From Pseudomonas poae (GTDB lineage Bacteria; Pseudomonadota; Gammaproteobacteria; Pseudomonadales; Pseudomonadaceae): a DNA stretch of 64,000 nucleotides. The number at the start of each line of letters is the position of its first letter. The stretch's first letter is position 1. The stretch lies in the NCBI GenBank assembly GCA_028869255.1, contig CP110972.1, forward strand, positions 1,617,001 to 1,681,000. Reading direction: 5' to 3'. The position numbers were made by a program, and so were the translations under genes. Below are positions 1 through 10,561 of the stretch, one piece after another. Below the pieces are notes generated by a model. It made no database searches, was not told the origin of the DNA, and was given only the letters and a program-made list of their open reading frames with translations.

Positions 1-2106
1 CGCTTTATGGAGGTGGACGGCCACCTGCGCGCCGAAGTGGCGCTGATCGACGAAGCCGAAGCCCCTGAGCGCGAGTCCGAAGTTTTTGTACGCAGCCTGC
101 TCTCGCAGTTCGAGCAGTATGTGCAGTTGGGCAAGAAAGTCCCGGCTGAAGTCCTGTCTTCGCTCAACAGTATTGATGAGCCGAGCCGCCTGGTCGACAC
201 CATGGCCGCGCACATGGCGCTGAAAATAGAGCAGAAGCAGGACATTCTCGAAATCATCGACCTGCCAACCCGTGTTGAACACGTGCTGGCGTTGCTGGAT
301 GCCGAGATCGACCTGCTGCAGGTTGAGAAGCGCATTCGTGGTCGCGTGAAGAAACAAATGGAGCGCAGCCAGCGCGAGTACTACCTGAATGAGCAGATGA
401 AGGCTATTCAGAAGGAGCTCGGCGACAGCGAGGAAGGCCACAACGAGATCGAAGAGCTGAAGAAGCGCATCGATGCCGCCGGCCTGCCGAAAGACGCCCT
501 GACCAAAGCCAATGCCGAGCTGAACAAGCTCAAGCAAATGTCGCCGATGTCGGCCGAAGCCACCGTGGTTCGTTCCTACATCGACTGGCTGGTGCAAGTG
601 CCGTGGAAGGCCCAGACTAAAGTGCGTCTGGACCTGGCGCGTGCTGAAGACATCCTGGATGCCGACCACTACGGCCTCGAAGAAGTCAAAGAACGCATCC
701 TCGAATACCTCGCCGTGCAAAAGCGCGTGAAGAAGATTCGTGGCCCGGTGTTGTGCCTGGTCGGTCCGCCTGGTGTGGGTAAAACCTCCCTGGCCGAGTC
801 TATCGCCAATGCCACCAACCGTAAATTCGTGCGCATGGCCCTCGGCGGTGTGCGTGATGAAGCGGAAATTCGTGGTCATCGCCGGACTTACATCGGTTCG
901 ATGCCAGGAAGATTGATTCAAAAGATGACAAAGGTAGGTGTGCGCAACCCGCTGTTCCTGCTCGATGAAATCGACAAAATGGGCAGCGATATGCGCGGCG
1001 ATCCAGCCTCGGCGTTGCTCGAAGTGCTCGACCCCGAGCAGAACCACAATTTCAACGACCATTACCTGGAAGTCGACTACGACCTGTCCGACGTAATGTT
1101 CCTGTGCACCTCCAACTCGATGAACATCCCGCCCGCCTTGCTGGACCGGATGGAGGTGATTCGTCTGCCGGGTTACACCGAAGACGAGAAGATCAACATT
1201 GCCGTCAAATACCTCGCGCCCAAGCAGATTTCGGCTAACGGCCTGAAGAAAGGCGAGATCGAATTCGAGGTCGAAGCGATCCGCGACATCGTTCGTTACT
1301 ACACCCGCGAGGCTGGTGTACGGGGCCTTGAGCGCCAGATCGCGAAGATTTGCCGCAAGGCGGTCAAGGAACATGCGCTGGAAAAACGCTTCTCGGTGAA
1401 GGTGGTTGCCGACTCCCTGGAACACTTCCTGGGCGTGAAGAAATTCCGTTATGGTCTGGCTGAGCAGCAGGACCAGGTAGGGCAGGTGACGGGGCTGGCG
1501 TGGACCCAGGTGGGCGGCGAATTGCTGACCATCGAGGCTGCGGTCATCCCTGGCAAAGGCCAGTTGATCAAGACCGGTTCTTTGGGTGACGTGATGGTGG
1601 AATCCATCACTGCCGCGCAGACCGTGGTGCGCAGCCGCGCCAAGAGCCTGGGGATCCCCCTGGACTTCCACGAGAAGCACGACACTCACATCCACATGCC
1701 GGAAGGGGCCACCCCGAAAGACGGCCCTAGCGCAGGCGTAGGCATGTGCACGGCCCTGGTTTCGGCACTGACCGGCATACCGGTGCGTGCCGATGTCGCA
1801 ATGACCGGGGAAATTACCCTGCGTGGTCAGGTATTGGCCATCGGTGGTTTGAAAGAGAAATTGCTGGCCGCACACCGGGGGGGTATCAAGACGGTGATCA
1901 TTCCTGAAGAGAATGTTCGCGACTTGAAGGAAATTCCCGACAACATTAAGCAGGATCTTCAGATTAAACCGGTTAAATGGATTGACGAGGTCCTGCAAAT
2001 TGCGCTGCAATACGCGCCGGAGCCCTTGCCGGATGTGGCTCCGGAGATAGTCGCCAAGGACGAAAAACGCGAGTCTGATTCCAAGGAAAGAATTAGCACG
2101 CATTAA
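1..2106 (+). CDS. lon: Lon ATP-dependent protease, 5' end cut off by window
   Basis: Cytoplasmic AAA+ serine protease that unfolds and degrades damaged and regulatory proteins. The reading frame is open from base 1, so the first in-frame ATG (base 7) is internal; about 100 N-terminal residues of the substrate-binding domain lie outside the window. Visible order: rest of the N domain and coiled coil (to about residue 210), AAA+ module with Walker A GPPGVGKT near visible residue 255 and Walker [11 protein letters not shown], then the C-terminal Ser-Lys protease domain with [11 protein letters not shown] (nucleophile Ser at bases 1729-1731) and [10 protein letters not shown] carrying the catalytic Lys. 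The C-terminal tail is Glu/Lys rich. hupB follows 148 bp downstream in the order usual for Pseudomonas. Identification is secure; only the start is unseen. Confidence 0.97.
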   Translation, partial: RFMEVDGHLRAEVALIDEAEAPERESEVFVRSLLSQFEQYVQLGKKVPAEVLSSLNSIDEPSRLVDTMAAHMALKIEQKQDILEIIDLPTRVEHVLALLDAEIDLLQVEKRIRGRVKKQMERSQREYYLNEQMKAIQKELGDSEEGHNEIEELKKRIDAAGLPKDALTKANAELNKLKQMSPMSAEATVVRSYIDWLVQVPWKAQTKVRLDLARAEDILDADHYGLEEVKERILEYLAVQKRVKKIRGPVLCLVGPPGVGKTSLAESIANATNRKFVRMALGGVRDEAEIRGHRRTYIGSMPGRLIQKMTKVGVRNPLFLLDEIDKMGSDMRGDPASALLEVLDPEQNHNFNDHYLEVDYDLSDVMFLCTSNSMNIPPALLDRMEVIRLPGYTEDEKINIAVKYLAPKQISANGLKKGEIEFEVEAIRDIVRYYTREAGVRGLERQIAKICRKAVKEHALEKRFSVKVVADSLEHFLGVKKFRYGLAEQQDQVGQVTGLAWTQVGGELLTIEAAVIPGKGQLIKTGSLGDVMVESITAAQTVVRSRAKSLGIPLDFHEKHDTHIHMPEGATPKDGPSAGVGMCTALVSALTGIPVRADVAMTGEITLRGQVLAIGGLKEKLLAAHRGGIKTVIIPEENVRDLKEIPDNIKQDLQIKPVKWIDEVLQIALQYAPEPLPDVAPEIVAKDEKRESDSKERISTH

Positions 2107-2254
2107 TGCGTTAAAGCCTGGGGGCTTCCTTGACAGCTTTTTAGAGCCCTTGTTATAAAGCGGCTCTTAAGTGTCTGTAGGCCATTCAGCACTGATTTTT
2201 GCTTTCACCAAAAAACTTAGAATCATACTCAATAGATATATAAGGGGACTTAGA

Positions 2255-2527
2255 GTGAACAAGTCGGAACTGATTGATGCTATCGCCGCATCCGCTGATA
2301 TCCCGAAAGCTGCTGCTGGCCGTGCGCTGGATGCAGTAATCGAATCCGTCACTGGCGCTCTGAAGGCCGGCGACTCCGTGGTACTGGTAGGCTTCGGTAC
2401 TTTCTCTGTGACTGACCGCCCAGCTCGCACTGGCCGTAACCCACAGACTGGCAAAGCACTGCAAATCGCTGCTGCCAAAAAACCAGGTTTCAAAGCCGGT
2501 AAAGCCCTGAAAGAAGCCGTTAACTAA
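2255..2527 (+). CDS. hupB: DNA-binding protein HU-beta
   Basis: Histone-like nucleoid protein of 90 residues that binds and bends DNA as a dimer. It begins [16 protein letters not shown] and carries the HU core with [19 protein letters not shown], the beta-arm region that grips the minor groove. I chose the GTG at 2255 because it gives the exact family length and sits 6 bases after AGGGGA (2243-2248); the longer frame from 2171 would add 28 residues unlike HU and has no ribosome site. It lies between lon and ppiD as in other pseudomonads, with its own AT-rich upstream region. Downstream is ACCTAC-N10-GTAGGT, a weak hairpin, then the tRNA-like element. Confidence 0.96.
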   Translation: MNKSELIDAIAASADIPKAAAGRALDAVIESVTGALKAGDSVVLVGFGTFSVTDRPARTGRNPQTGKALQIAAAKKPGFKAGKALKEAVN

Positions 2528-2577
2528 GCTTCGATCTAGCCTTTACCTACCGGGTCGGACGTAGGTCTGGCCTGGCA

Positions 2578-2655
2578 GCGGAGCGGCAGCTGACCCACGT
2601 ATCCATTGGGTCGCCAGGGCCTGGGGTGTGGTTCAAAACCCCGTCCGCTCCGCCA
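2578..2655 (+). ncRNA. tRNA-like structured element after hupB (possible tRNA-Asp-like remnant)
   Basis: Bases 2580-2655 are 76 nt long and end in GCCA. The 5' GGAGCGG pairs perfectly with 3' CCGCTCC, an acceptor-like stem extended to 9 bp by flanking GC/GC. The 3' part GGTTCAAAACCCCG resembles a T arm, and the CCGCTCCGCCA end resembles bacterial tRNA-Asp. Inside the outer stem are three smaller hairpins: GACCCA/TGGGTC (2592-2612), CCAG/CTGG and GGGGT/ACCCC. No normal D arm (AGYxxAG, GG) or consistent 5-bp anticodon stem can be drawn, so it is not a normal tRNA. A good terminator begins a few bases later, so it is probably transcribed. It may be a tRNA pseudogene, an attachment-site scar or an unclassified small RNA. 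Confidence 0.45.
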
Positions 2656-2661
2656 GTTACG

Positions 2662-2692
2662 AGAAGGCGCATCCTCGGATGCGCCTTTCTTC
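2662..2692 (+). terminator. Rho-independent terminator after the tRNA-like element
   Basis: GGCGCATC (2666-2673), loop CTCG and GATGCGCC (2678-2685) form a perfect 8-bp stem, extended by AA/TT and followed by TTTCTTCT. It ends the hupB/tRNA-like transcript about 65 bases before ppiD. Confidence 0.75.
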
Positions 2693-2757
2693 TATCCGGA
2701 CTCTACCCACGCTCCACGGTTGCCAATTTTTGAAGTTCAACCGTTTCTGGGGGACGC

Positions 2758-4632
2758 ATGCTGCAAAATATCAGGGACAATTCACAAGGCTGGATTGCCA
2801 AGACCATTATCGGGATCATCGTCGCATTGATGGCGTTCACCGGTATCGAGGCTATTTTTCAGGCTTCGACCAACACCAAGCAGGACGTGGCCAAGGTCAA
2901 CGGTGAAGAAATCACCCAGACCGAACTGAGCCAGGCCGTCGACATGCAACGTCGCCAGCTGATGCAACAGCTGGGCAAGGATTTCGATGCTTCGCTGCTG
3001 GACGAAAAGCTGCTGCGCGAAGCGGCTCTCAAGAGCCTGATCGATCGCAAACTGCTGCTGCAAGGCGCGGCTGATTCCAAGTTCGGCTTCTCTGAAGCGG
3101 CACTGGACCAGGTGATCCTGCAGACGCCGGAATTCCAGGTGGACGGCAAGTTCAACGCCGAACGCTTTGACCAGGTGATCCGTCAGTTGGGCTACAGCCG
3201 CCTGCAATTCCGTCAGATGCTGACCCAGGAAATGCTGATCGGCCAGGTTCGCGCAGGTATCGCTGGTAGCGGTTTCGTGACCGACGCCGAGGTGTTGGCA
3301 TTCGCCCGTCTGGAAAAACAGACCCGCGATTTCGCCACCGTCAATATCAAGGCCAACCCTGCGGCGGTGAAACTCACCGACGATGAGGTCAAGGCTTACT
3401 ACGACCAGCACGCCAAAGAGTTCATGACCCCGGACCAGGTTGTCATCGACTACCTGGAACTGAAGAAGTCTTCCTTCTTCGACCAGGTCAGTGTCAAGGA
3501 TGATGAGCTGCAGGCAGCCTATCAGAAAGAAACCGCCAACCTCGCTGAACAGCGGCGTGCGGCGCACATTCTGATCGAAGTCAACGACAAGACCACCGAC
3601 GCGCAAGCCAAGGCGAAGATCGAAGAAATCCAGGCGCGCCTGGCCAAAGGTGAGAAGTTCGAGGCCCTGGCCAAGGAATTCTCCCAGGACCCGGGTTCGG
3701 CCAACAATGGCGGCGACCTCGGTTTTGCCGGCCCTGGCGTTTACGACCCGGACTTCGAAGCGGCCTTGTACGCGTTGAACAAAGACCAGGTCTCGGCGCC
3801 GGTGCGCTCCACCTTCGGTTGGCACCTGATCAAGCTGTTGGGCGTTGAAGCACCGCAAGTGCCGACGTTTGCCAGCCTGAAAGACAAGCTGACCCGCGAG
3901 CTCAAGACCCAGCAGGTCGAGCAGCGTTATGTCGAAGCGACCAAGCAATTGGAAGACGCGGCATTCGAAGCCTCCGACCTGGCCCAGCCGGCGTCCGACT
4001 TGAAGCTGACCGTGCACACGTCCGCGCCGTTCGGCCGTGAAGGTGGCGAAGGTGTTGCGGCCAACCGTGCCGTGGTCACCGCAGCGTTCAGCCCGGAAGT
4101 GCTGGATGAGGGTGCCAACAGCACCGCCATCGAGCTGGACCCGGAAACCATCATCGTGCTGCGTGCCAAAGAGCATCTGAAACCTTCGCAACTGCCGCTG
4201 GAAAGCGTGTCTGCGGCGATCCGTGCACAGATGACCAAGGAACGCGCAAGTGCGGCCGCCAAGACGCACGCTGACGAGTTGATCGCCAGCCTGCGTGATG
4301 GCAAGACCCCACTGAGCCAGCCGATTGATGGCCAAGCCTGGAAAGTCACTGAAGCGGCTACCCGTAGCCAGGAAGCGATCGACCCGGCCGTGCTGCAAGC
4401 CCTGTTCCGCATGCCCAAACCTGCGAGCAAGGACAAGCCCACCTTCACCACCGTGACCCTGGCTGACGGTAGTTTGGTGATCGTGCGCTTGAACGGCGTC
4501 AACGAAGCTGCAGCCCCATCGGACGAAGAAAAGGCGCAATACCGCCGCTTCCTCGCTTCCCGTGTCGGCCAGCAGGACTTCGCGGCGTACCGCAAGCAGC
4601 TGGAAACCAAGGCTGACATCAAGAAGTACTGA
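2758..4632 (+). CDS. ppiD: Periplasmic peptidyl-prolyl isomerase/chaperone PpiD
   Basis: Inner-membrane-anchored folding factor of 624 residues that acts on proteins leaving the Sec translocon. A short cytoplasmic N terminus is followed by one membrane helix (about residues 14-34), a SurA-like N-terminal chaperone region, one parvulin (PpiC) domain at about residues 265-360 (RRAAHILIEV to GWHLIKLLGV) and a long C-terminal domain. Length and order match Pseudomonas PpiD. The start at 2758 follows GGGGGAC. It ends 14 bases before a strong bidirectional terminator. Only the parvulin domain hints at isomerase activity; in the family that domain is often weak or inactive. Confidence 0.95.
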   Translation: MLQNIRDNSQGWIAKTIIGIIVALMAFTGIEAIFQASTNTKQDVAKVNGEEITQTELSQAVDMQRRQLMQQLGKDFDASLLDEKLLREAALKSLIDRKLLLQGAADSKFGFSEAALDQVILQTPEFQVDGKFNAERFDQVIRQLGYSRLQFRQMLTQEMLIGQVRAGIAGSGFVTDAEVLAFARLEKQTRDFATVNIKANPAAVKLTDDEVKAYYDQHAKEFMTPDQVVIDYLELKKSSFFDQVSVKDDELQAAYQKETANLAEQRRAAHILIEVNDKTTDAQAKAKIEEIQARLAKGEKFEALAKEFSQDPGSANNGGDLGFAGPGVYDPDFEAALYALNKDQVSAPVRSTFGWHLIKLLGVEAPQVPTFASLKDKLTRELKTQQVEQRYVEATKQLEDAAFEASDLAQPASDLKLTVHTSAPFGREGGEGVAANRAVVTAAFSPEVLDEGANSTAIELDPETIIVLRAKEHLKPSQLPLESVSAAIRAQMTKERASAAAKTHADELIASLRDGKTPLSQPIDGQAWKVTEAATRSQEAIDPAVLQALFRMPKPASKDKPTFTTVTLADGSLVIVRLNGVNEAAAPSDEEKAQYRRFLASRVGQQDFAAYRKQLETKADIKKY

Positions 4633-4645
4633 TGTCGCTTTGAAC

Positions 4646-4682
4646 AAAAAGCCCCCGGCCTGAAAAGGCCGGGGGCTTTTTT
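4646..4682. terminator. Bidirectional terminator between ppiD and MFS gene
   Basis: An A5 run, then GCCCCCGGCC, loop TGAAAA, GGCCGGGGGC and a T run. The A/T runs on both sides let it end both convergent genes. Confidence 0.9.
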
Positions 4683-4694
4683 GTGCGCAGTGGT

Positions 4695-5888
4695 TTAGAC
4701 CTTTCGATCTGTTTGCTGGCGAACTGCCGTGTGTGACGCGCCCAGCAAGGCCAGTAGCATCAGCAGGCTGACTGCCCACGCAAATGCGCCGACGCCCCAG
4801 CCCTGGAGCAACACACCACCGGCCAGCCCCCCGGCGGCTATGCCCAGGTTCCATACGGTCACCAGCATCGACTGCGCGGCATCCGCCGACGTGCCTGCCG
4901 ATTTGGCCAGTGCCGTTTGCAGCAGCGCCGGCAACCCGCCGAACGCCAGGCCCCATAACGCCACGGCGATGTAGATAACCGCCGGCAGGTTGATCCAGAA
5001 CGCCAGCGCCAAGGCGATCAGGCCAAACAGCGCGCAGCTGATCAGCAACAGTGCGCGTAACCATCGGTCAATCAATACGCCCGCCAGCCAGATGCTCAAC
5101 AACGCGGCGAGGCCAAACACCAGCAACACCTTATCGATGTCGGCGGCAATCCCCGCCGGTACCAGCAGCGGGGCGATATAGGTGTAGAGAATGTTGTGGG
5201 CCAGCACGTAGGTAAACGTCACCCACAGCACCGGACGAATACCCGGCAAGGTCAGCACCTTAAGCAACCCCAAGCGCTTGCCCGGCGGTTCGCCAGCAAA
5301 GTCCGGCAATTGCAGGCGCGCCCAAATCAGCAGCACCAGTGTCAGCCCGGTCATGATCGCAAAACTCAGGCGCCAGCCAACGGCGGCGCCAAGAAAGGTG
5401 CCCGCGGGAACTCCCAAAGACAGCGCCAACGGCGCACCCAGCATCGCCACCGCAATTGCCCGACCCTGCAGGTGTGGCGCCACCATTCGGCTGGCGTAAC
5501 CCGCTAACAAGGCCCAGAGCAGGCCAGCGAAGACCCCGGCAAAAAAGCGCGCAAAAAGGGTCAGCCCATAGTGGCTGGACAGCGCAGTCACGCTGTTGAC
5601 CAAGGCAAAACCGCCAATGGCCACCAGCAGCAATGGCCGCCTGCGCCAGCCACGTGTCAGCAGTGTGAGCGGGATGGCCGCCAGCAACGACCCGAGGGCG
5701 TACAGCGTGACCAATTGGCCGACCAGTGCCGGCGACACGTCCAGGCCCTGGCCCATCTGCGGCAGCAGCCCGGCGGGCATGGCTTCGGTGAGGATGGTGA
5801 TAAAACCCGCGCTGGCCAGCGCCAGCAGCCCACCCAGCGGTAGCGCCTCCGGTTGGGAGGTCGTGGGGCAATCGATCATTGAACTCAT
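4695..5888 (-). CDS. MFS transporter, DHA1 (sugar/drug efflux type)
   Basis: Inner-membrane proton-coupled exporter of 397 residues with twelve predicted hydrophobic helices. After a polar N terminus the first helix contains ALASAGFITILTEAMPAGLLP, close to the AraJ/SotB (L-arabinose or drug efflux) branch. The loop between helices 2 and 3 carries TRGWRRRPLLL, the basic MFS loop motif. It is divergent from a LysR regulator whose start is 118 bp away, a usual arrangement for a LysR-controlled efflux pump. The substrate cannot be read from the sequence. It ends at the bidirectional terminator shared with ppiD. Confidence 0.85.
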   Translation of the reverse strand: MSSMIDCPTTSQPEALPLGGLLALASAGFITILTEAMPAGLLPQMGQGLDVSPALVGQLVTLYALGSLLAAIPLTLLTRGWRRRPLLLVAIGGFALVNSVTALSSHYGLTLFARFFAGVFAGLLWALLAGYASRMVAPHLQGRAIAVAMLGAPLALSLGVPAGTFLGAAVGWRLSFAIMTGLTLVLLIWARLQLPDFAGEPPGKRLGLLKVLTLPGIRPVLWVTFTYVLAHNILYTYIAPLLVPAGIAADIDKVLLVFGLAALLSIWLAGVLIDRWLRALLLISCALFGLIALALAFWINLPAVIYIAVALWGLAFGGLPALLQTALAKSAGTSADAAQSMLVTVWNLGIAAGGLAGGVLLQGWGVGAFAWAVSLLMLLALLGASHTAVRQQTDRKV

Positions 5889-6005
5889 GACGTCTATCCA
5901 TGCAAAAGGGCAAGGGTGCAGGGTAGGGGGCTGTCGCTGGCGGAAAAACAGGCTAAGGTTCCGAACTTATCGGACATCAGCGTCCTTAATCGGCGAGGGG
6001 GGATC

Positions 6006-6905
6006 ATGGACAGCTTGGGTAGCCTCTCGGTGTTTGTGCAGGTGGCGGAGACGCGGAGCTTCACCGCCGCCGGCCGGGTGTTGGGCGTGTCGTCTTCGGC
6101 CGTGGGCAAAAGCATTGCGCGCATGGAAGAACGCCTGGGCGTGCGGCTGTTTCATCGCAGCACCCGCAGTATCACGCTGACCAGCGAAGGCGCGCTGTTC
6201 CTTGAACGCTCACGACGCATCCTCGCAGAGCTGGAGGCCGCAGAGCGCGAGCTGACAGAGGTCAGCGCCACGCCTCGCGGCAAGTTGCGCATCAGCGTGC
6301 CGCAGGTGCGTGGCTTGTTGATGCCAGTGCTCAGCGACTTTATGCGCGCCTACCCGGATATCGAGCTGGATGTGGATTTTTCCGACCGCATGGTGGACGT
6401 GATCGAGGAAGGTTTCGATGCGGTGATTCGCACCGGCAAGCCGGAAGATTCGCGTTTGATGGCGCGCCACCTGGGGCACTACCAGCTGGTATTGGTGGGC
6501 ACGCCGGCGTACTTCCACCAGCACGGCACCCCGCAACTGCCCCAGCAGTTGAGCACGCACGCCTGCCTGCGCCACAAGTTCTGCGCCACCGGCAAACTGG
6601 AGCCCTGGCCATTGCGCCTTGCCCCGGGCGCTGCGGAACCGACCTTGCGTGCACCCTTGGTCAGCACCACGATAGAGTCGCTCAACCATGTGGTACACGA
6701 GGGCTTGGGCATTGCCTGCCTGCCGGACTATATGGTCAACCTGGCGGTGGCGGAGGGGCGGCTGCAGCGGGTGCTGGATGACTACGTGGAGCACCGGGGC
6801 AGTTTCTGGATGCTGTGGCCATCAAGTCGCCATGCTTCGGCCAAATTGCGCGTGTTTATTGATCATATGTGCGCCGGGCTTTTTCCTGCAGGCCCCGCTG
6901 GGTAA
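6006..6905 (+). CDS. LysR-family transcriptional regulator, divergent from MFS gene
   Basis: A 299-residue LysR regulator: winged helix-turn-helix in residues 1-60 (FTAAGRVLGVSSSAVGKSIARMEERLGVRLF), then a periplasmic-binding-protein-like effector domain. The subgroup resembles small CrgA/AaeR-type regulators. The ATG at 6006 is preferred because it follows AGGGGGG at 5996-6002; an ORF from 5916 would run into the divergent promoter. It most likely controls the MFS gene on the other strand and itself from the 117-bp gap. The effector is unknown. Confidence 0.88.
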   Translation: MDSLGSLSVFVQVAETRSFTAAGRVLGVSSSAVGKSIARMEERLGVRLFHRSTRSITLTSEGALFLERSRRILAELEAAERELTEVSATPRGKLRISVPQVRGLLMPVLSDFMRAYPDIELDVDFSDRMVDVIEEGFDAVIRTGKPEDSRLMARHLGHYQLVLVGTPAYFHQHGTPQLPQQLSTHACLRHKFCATGKLEPWPLRLAPGAAEPTLRAPLVSTTIESLNHVVHEGLGIACLPDYMVNLAVAEGRLQRVLDDYVEHRGSFWMLWPSSRHASAKLRVFIDHMCAGLFPAGPAG

Positions 6906-6994
6906 GTCTGTGACGTTTTACCGACAGGAATGTGCGCGCCAACCCCTCGTTCTGTTGCACAATACCGCCCGGACCGTTTTCCTCAGGATTTTCA

Positions 6995-7767
6995 ATGTCG
7001 ACATCATTTCACTTGCGTAGCCTCGGGCTGGCGCTGGTGTTGGCGGCGCCGCGGGCTGCTCGTCACCCAAGACCGCTATTTATGAACATGAGAATTTCGA
7101 CGACTCCGGTACGTTTTCCCGCGATTACCCGGTCACTGATGTTGCGGCCTGTGAAGCTGCACGGCGGGCCTTGCTGAGCCAGGGCTACATCATCACCAGC
7201 AGCGATCCGAAGCTGGTCGTGGGTAACAAGAGTTTCCAGCAAACCGGCGAAACGCACCTGCAGATCAGCTTTAACGTGGTGTGTGCCGATGACGGCAAGG
7301 GCAATAACCATTCGACGATGTTTGCCAACGCGCTGCAGGATCGTTATGCGCTGAAGAAGGTCAACAACTCCGCGAGCCTTGGCGTAGGTGTGTTGGGTTC
7401 GGTGTCGATGCCGATCGGCTCCACCGATGACTCGATGGTCAAGGTCGCCAGTGAGACCGTCTCCGCGCCGAAGTTCTACGACCGCTACTTTGCGCTGGTG
7501 GATGTGTTCCTGCCCCAGGAAGTGAAGAAGGCCGAGCATATTCCCGAGAAGCCGAAGGCTGACCTGGGTGTGCCTGAGCCTAAGGCTGCGCCGGTGGCCG
7601 AGAAGGTCGAGGCGCCGAAGGAGGAACCGGCTGCTTCGGAGCCGGTTGTACCCGCGCCGGAGGCTGCACCGATTGCCCCGCAAGCCGAACCTGCACCGGC
7701 AGCAACCACGCCGGACCTGCCGCCGCCGACAGAGGCGATTCCACCTCTGCCGACGCCCGCGCAGTAA
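6995..7767 (+). pseudogene. DUF2242-type lipoprotein, frame broken near lipobox
   Basis: The ATG at 6995 opens a signal peptide (MSTSFHLRSLGLALVLAA), but the frame then reads PRAARHP. One frame over, GCSSPKTAIYEHENFDDSG continues to 7767, giving a lipobox cysteine and a DUF2242-like outer-membrane lipoprotein. Adding one G in TTGGCGGCGCC (about 7043-7050) restores a 257-residue protein with an LAGAAGC-type lipobox. The mature part contains SFQQTGETHLQISFNVVC and ends in about 80 residues rich in Pro, Ala and Glu that could span the periplasm. No frame-keeping start exists downstream except a TTG at 7171 that would lose export. Function is unknown. A sequencing error is the likelier cause of the break. 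Confidence 0.75.
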
Positions 7768-7768
7768 C

Positions 7769-10429
7769 TCAGACCGCTACGGGGTCCGCCTTGTCGACGT
7801 TGATCCCGTAGCGGTTGATTGCTTCACTGACCTTGTCGCGGCTGATCACGCCGTCATCCGCCAGCGCCTTCAAGGCCGCCAGTGCGATGAAATGCCGGTC
7901 CACCTCGAAGAACTCGCGCAAGGTTTCCCGCGTATCCGACTGCCCGAAACCGTCGGTGCCCAGCGCGACAAAGCGCCGGCCCGATACGAACGGGCGTATC
8001 TGATCGGCGAACAGCTTCATGTAGTCCGTCGCCACCACTACCGGCCCCGTGTGCCCTTCCAGGCAGTGCTCTACGTAACTCACCCGTGGCTCGCTCTGCG
8101 GGTGCAGCAGATTCCAGCGCTCCATTGCGTGGCCGTCACGGCGCAATTCGGTCAGGCTGGTCATACTCCAGACATTGCTGTGCACATCGAAATCCGTAGC
8201 GAGCAGCTGCGCGGCGGCGATCACTTCGCGCAGGATCGAGCCGCTGCCCATCAGTTGCACCTGTGCGTGCGGGCCGCCGCTCAGACGGTACATGCCTTTG
8301 AGAATCCCGTCTTCCACGTCCTCAGGCATCGCAGGGTGCGGGTAGTTTTCGTTGAGCAGGGTGATGTAGTAGTAAATGTCCTCTTGCTCGACATACATGC
8401 GCCGCATGCCCTCGCGAATAATCACCGCCAGTTCGTAGGCAAAGGTCGGGTCATAGGACACGCAGCACGGGATCACCGACGACAGGACATGACTGTGGCC
8501 GTCGTCATGCTGCAAGCCTTCGCCCATCAGCGTGGTGCGCCCGGCCGTCGCGCCCAGCAGGAAACCCCGCGCTCGCGCATCGCCCGCGGCCCACGCTAGG
8601 TCGCCGACGCGCTGGAAGCCGAACATCGAATAGAAGATGTAAAACGGTACGGTCATCAAGCCGTGGTTGCTGTAGGAGGTACTGGCTGCGATCCATGAGG
8701 AAATGGCGCCTGACTCATTCAGACCTTCCTGCAGGATCTGCCCATCCTTGCTCTCCTTGTAGTAGCTCAGTTGCCCGGCATCCTGTGGGGTGTAGAGCTG
8801 GCCGACGGCGGAGTGGATGCCAATATGCCGGAACATGCTTTCCATGCCGAAGGTGCGCGACTCGTCCGGCACGATGGGCACGATCAACTTGCCCAGGTGC
8901 GGGTCTTTGAGCAGGGTGCCGAGGATGCGCACAAAGGCCATGGTGGTGGATATAGCACGGTCGCCGGTGTCTTTGAGTTGAGTGGCAAACGCACTCAGTT
9001 CGGGGATTTGCAACGTGTCGACTGCCGTGTGGCGCGCTGGCACATAGCCGCCCAAGGCTTGGCGGCGAGAGGCAAAGTAGCGCGCTTCTTCGCTGTCGGC
9101 GGCGGGTTTGAGGTAGGGGATTGCGTCGAGTTGCTCGTCGGCCACCTCCAGTCCGAAACGGTCGCGAAAGGCCTTTACCGCATCCGCGCCCATTTTCTTC
9201 AACTGGTGGTTGATGTTCTGGCCTTCGCCGGCTTCGCCCATGCCGAAGCCCTTCACGGTTTTCGCCAGGATCACCGTGGGGCGGCCCGTATGGCGTACGG
9301 CAGCGGCGTAGGCGTTGTAGACCTTGTCCGGGTCATGCCCACCCCGTGAGAGTTTCCAGATTTCGTCGTCGGACATGTCCGCAACCAGTGCCAGCAATTC
9401 CGGGTATTTGCCGAAGAAATGTTCGCGCACATAGGCGCCGTTCTGCGACTTGTAGTTCTGATAGTCGCCGTCCACGCATTCCATCATGCGTTGGCGCAGC
9501 AGGCCGCTCTGGTCTTTTTCCAGCAGCGCATCCCAGCCGCCGCCCCAGATCACCTTGATCACATTCCAGCCGGCGGCGCGGTACAGGCTTTCAAACTCCT
9601 GAATCACCTTGGCATTGCCGCGCACCGGGCCGTCCAGGCGTTGCAGGTTGCAGTTGACCACGAAGATCAGGTTGTCGAGCTTCTCGCGGCCGGCCACTGA
9701 GATGGCTGCCAGGGATTCCGGTTGGTCCATTTCGCCATCACCGAGGAACGCCCACACCTTGCGGCCCTGGTGCTGCTTGAGGCCACGCAACTCCAGATAA
9801 CGCATAAAGCGCGCCTGGTAGGCGGCCGTGATCGGCCCCAGGCCCATGGAGACTGTTGGGAATTGCCAGAAGTGCGGCATCAGGCGCGGGTGTGGGTAGG
9901 ACGAAATCCCCTCGCCACCGGCTTCGCGGCGAAAGTTGTCGAGCTGTGCTTCGCTGATGCGGCCTTCGAGATAAGCCCGGCCATAAATACCTGGGGAGGA
10001 GTGGCCCTGGATATACACCAGGTCGCCGTCGAAGGTATCGGTGCGGCCACGGAAGAAGTGGTCGAAACCTACGTCATACAGCACGGCGGCTGACGCGTAG
10101 GTTGCGATATGCCCACCGACACCCGAATGTTTGCCTGCACGCAGCACCATGGCCATGGCGTTCCAGCGGATAAACGCATTGGTGCGGCGTTCGATGGCCA
10201 AGTTGCCGGGGTAGAGCAACTGGCGGTCTACCGGGATGGTGTTGACGTAGGGGGTGGTCACCCGCCCGTAGAAGTCGCCATGCCGCGCTACGTCGAAATC
10301 CAGCAATTGATCTATCAGGTAGTGGGCGCGTGGGCGGCCTTCGGTGGACAGCACCGATTCGATGGACTCCAGCCATTCACGGGTTTCCTGTGGATCGTCA
10401 TCGCGGCTGACTGCGTTATTCGGGGTCAT
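7769..10429 (-). CDS. aceE: Homodimeric pyruvate dehydrogenase E1 paralog (2-oxoacid dehydrogenase)
   Basis: TPP-dependent E1 of 886 residues that decarboxylates pyruvate or a related 2-oxoacid and passes the acyl group to a lipoyl E2. The family length and full domain order are present: N-terminal TPP domain with [10 protein letters not shown] and paired N (about residues 230-265), middle domain with [19 protein letters not shown], and C-terminal transketolase-like domain. No E2 (aceF) or lpd gene follows, unlike the usual aceEF operon, so this is probably a second copy, comparable to P. putida mdeB, which acts on 2-oxobutyrate from methionine. It is divergent from a MarR regulator with the palindrome TTGCAATTGCAA between them. 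Substrate assignment is inference. Confidence 0.88.
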   Translation of the reverse strand: MTPNNAVSRDDDPQETREWLESIESVLSTEGRPRAHYLIDQLLDFDVARHGDFYGRVTTPYVNTIPVDRQLLYPGNLAIERRTNAFIRWNAMAMVLRAGKHSGVGGHIATYASAAVLYDVGFDHFFRGRTDTFDGDLVYIQGHSSPGIYGRAYLEGRISEAQLDNFRREAGGEGISSYPHPRLMPHFWQFPTVSMGLGPITAAYQARFMRYLELRGLKQHQGRKVWAFLGDGEMDQPESLAAISVAGREKLDNLIFVVNCNLQRLDGPVRGNAKVIQEFESLYRAAGWNVIKVIWGGGWDALLEKDQSGLLRQRMMECVDGDYQNYKSQNGAYVREHFFGKYPELLALVADMSDDEIWKLSRGGHDPDKVYNAYAAAVRHTGRPTVILAKTVKGFGMGEAGEGQNINHQLKKMGADAVKAFRDRFGLEVADEQLDAIPYLKPAADSEEARYFASRRQALGGYVPARHTAVDTLQIPELSAFATQLKDTGDRAISTTMAFVRILGTLLKDPHLGKLIVPIVPDESRTFGMESMFRHIGIHSAVGQLYTPQDAGQLSYYKESKDGQILQEGLNESGAISSWIAASTSYSNHGLMTVPFYIFYSMFGFQRVGDLAWAAGDARARGFLLGATAGRTTLMGEGLQHDDGHSHVLSSVIPCCVSYDPTFAYELAVIIREGMRRMYVEQEDIYYYITLLNENYPHPAMPEDVEDGILKGMYRLSGGPHAQVQLMGSGSILREVIAAAQLLATDFDVHSNVWSMTSLTELRRDGHAMERWNLLHPQSEPRVSYVEHCLEGHTGPVVVATDYMKLFADQIRPFVSGRRFVALGTDGFGQSDTRETLREFFEVDRHFIALAALKALADDGVISRDKVSEAINRYGINVDKADPVAV

Positions 10430-10479
10430 GTGAAGCTCCAGGGTAGGCGGATTTCAAGTGGCGAGTGCCGTCAAAGTAA

Positions 10480-10491
10480 TTGCAATTGCAA
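10480..10491. promoter_or_regulatory. Palindromic operator TTGCAATTGCAA upstream of aceE paralog and marR
   Basis: A perfect 12-bp palindrome in the 132-bp gap between the divergent aceE paralog and marR. The same 12 bases occur at 12221-12232, upstream of the E1-like gene. Size and position suit a MarR-family dimer; binding is inferred. Confidence 0.65.
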
Positions 10492-10561
10492 CTACATGAC
10501 CGAATCTAGCGCGGGATGAGCTACTATTGCAACCTTCCTGAAATCCCCCGGATGGTGTTGC

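Noticed and set aside
2580-2655. Functional tRNA-Asp
   Set aside because: No D arm or consistent anticodon stem can be formed; kept only as a tRNA-like element.
2782-5064. 760-codon open frame antisense to ppiD
   Set aside because: High-GC shadow frame; no family motifs, and ppiD on the other strand is unambiguous. The tail also crosses the terminator at 4646-4682.
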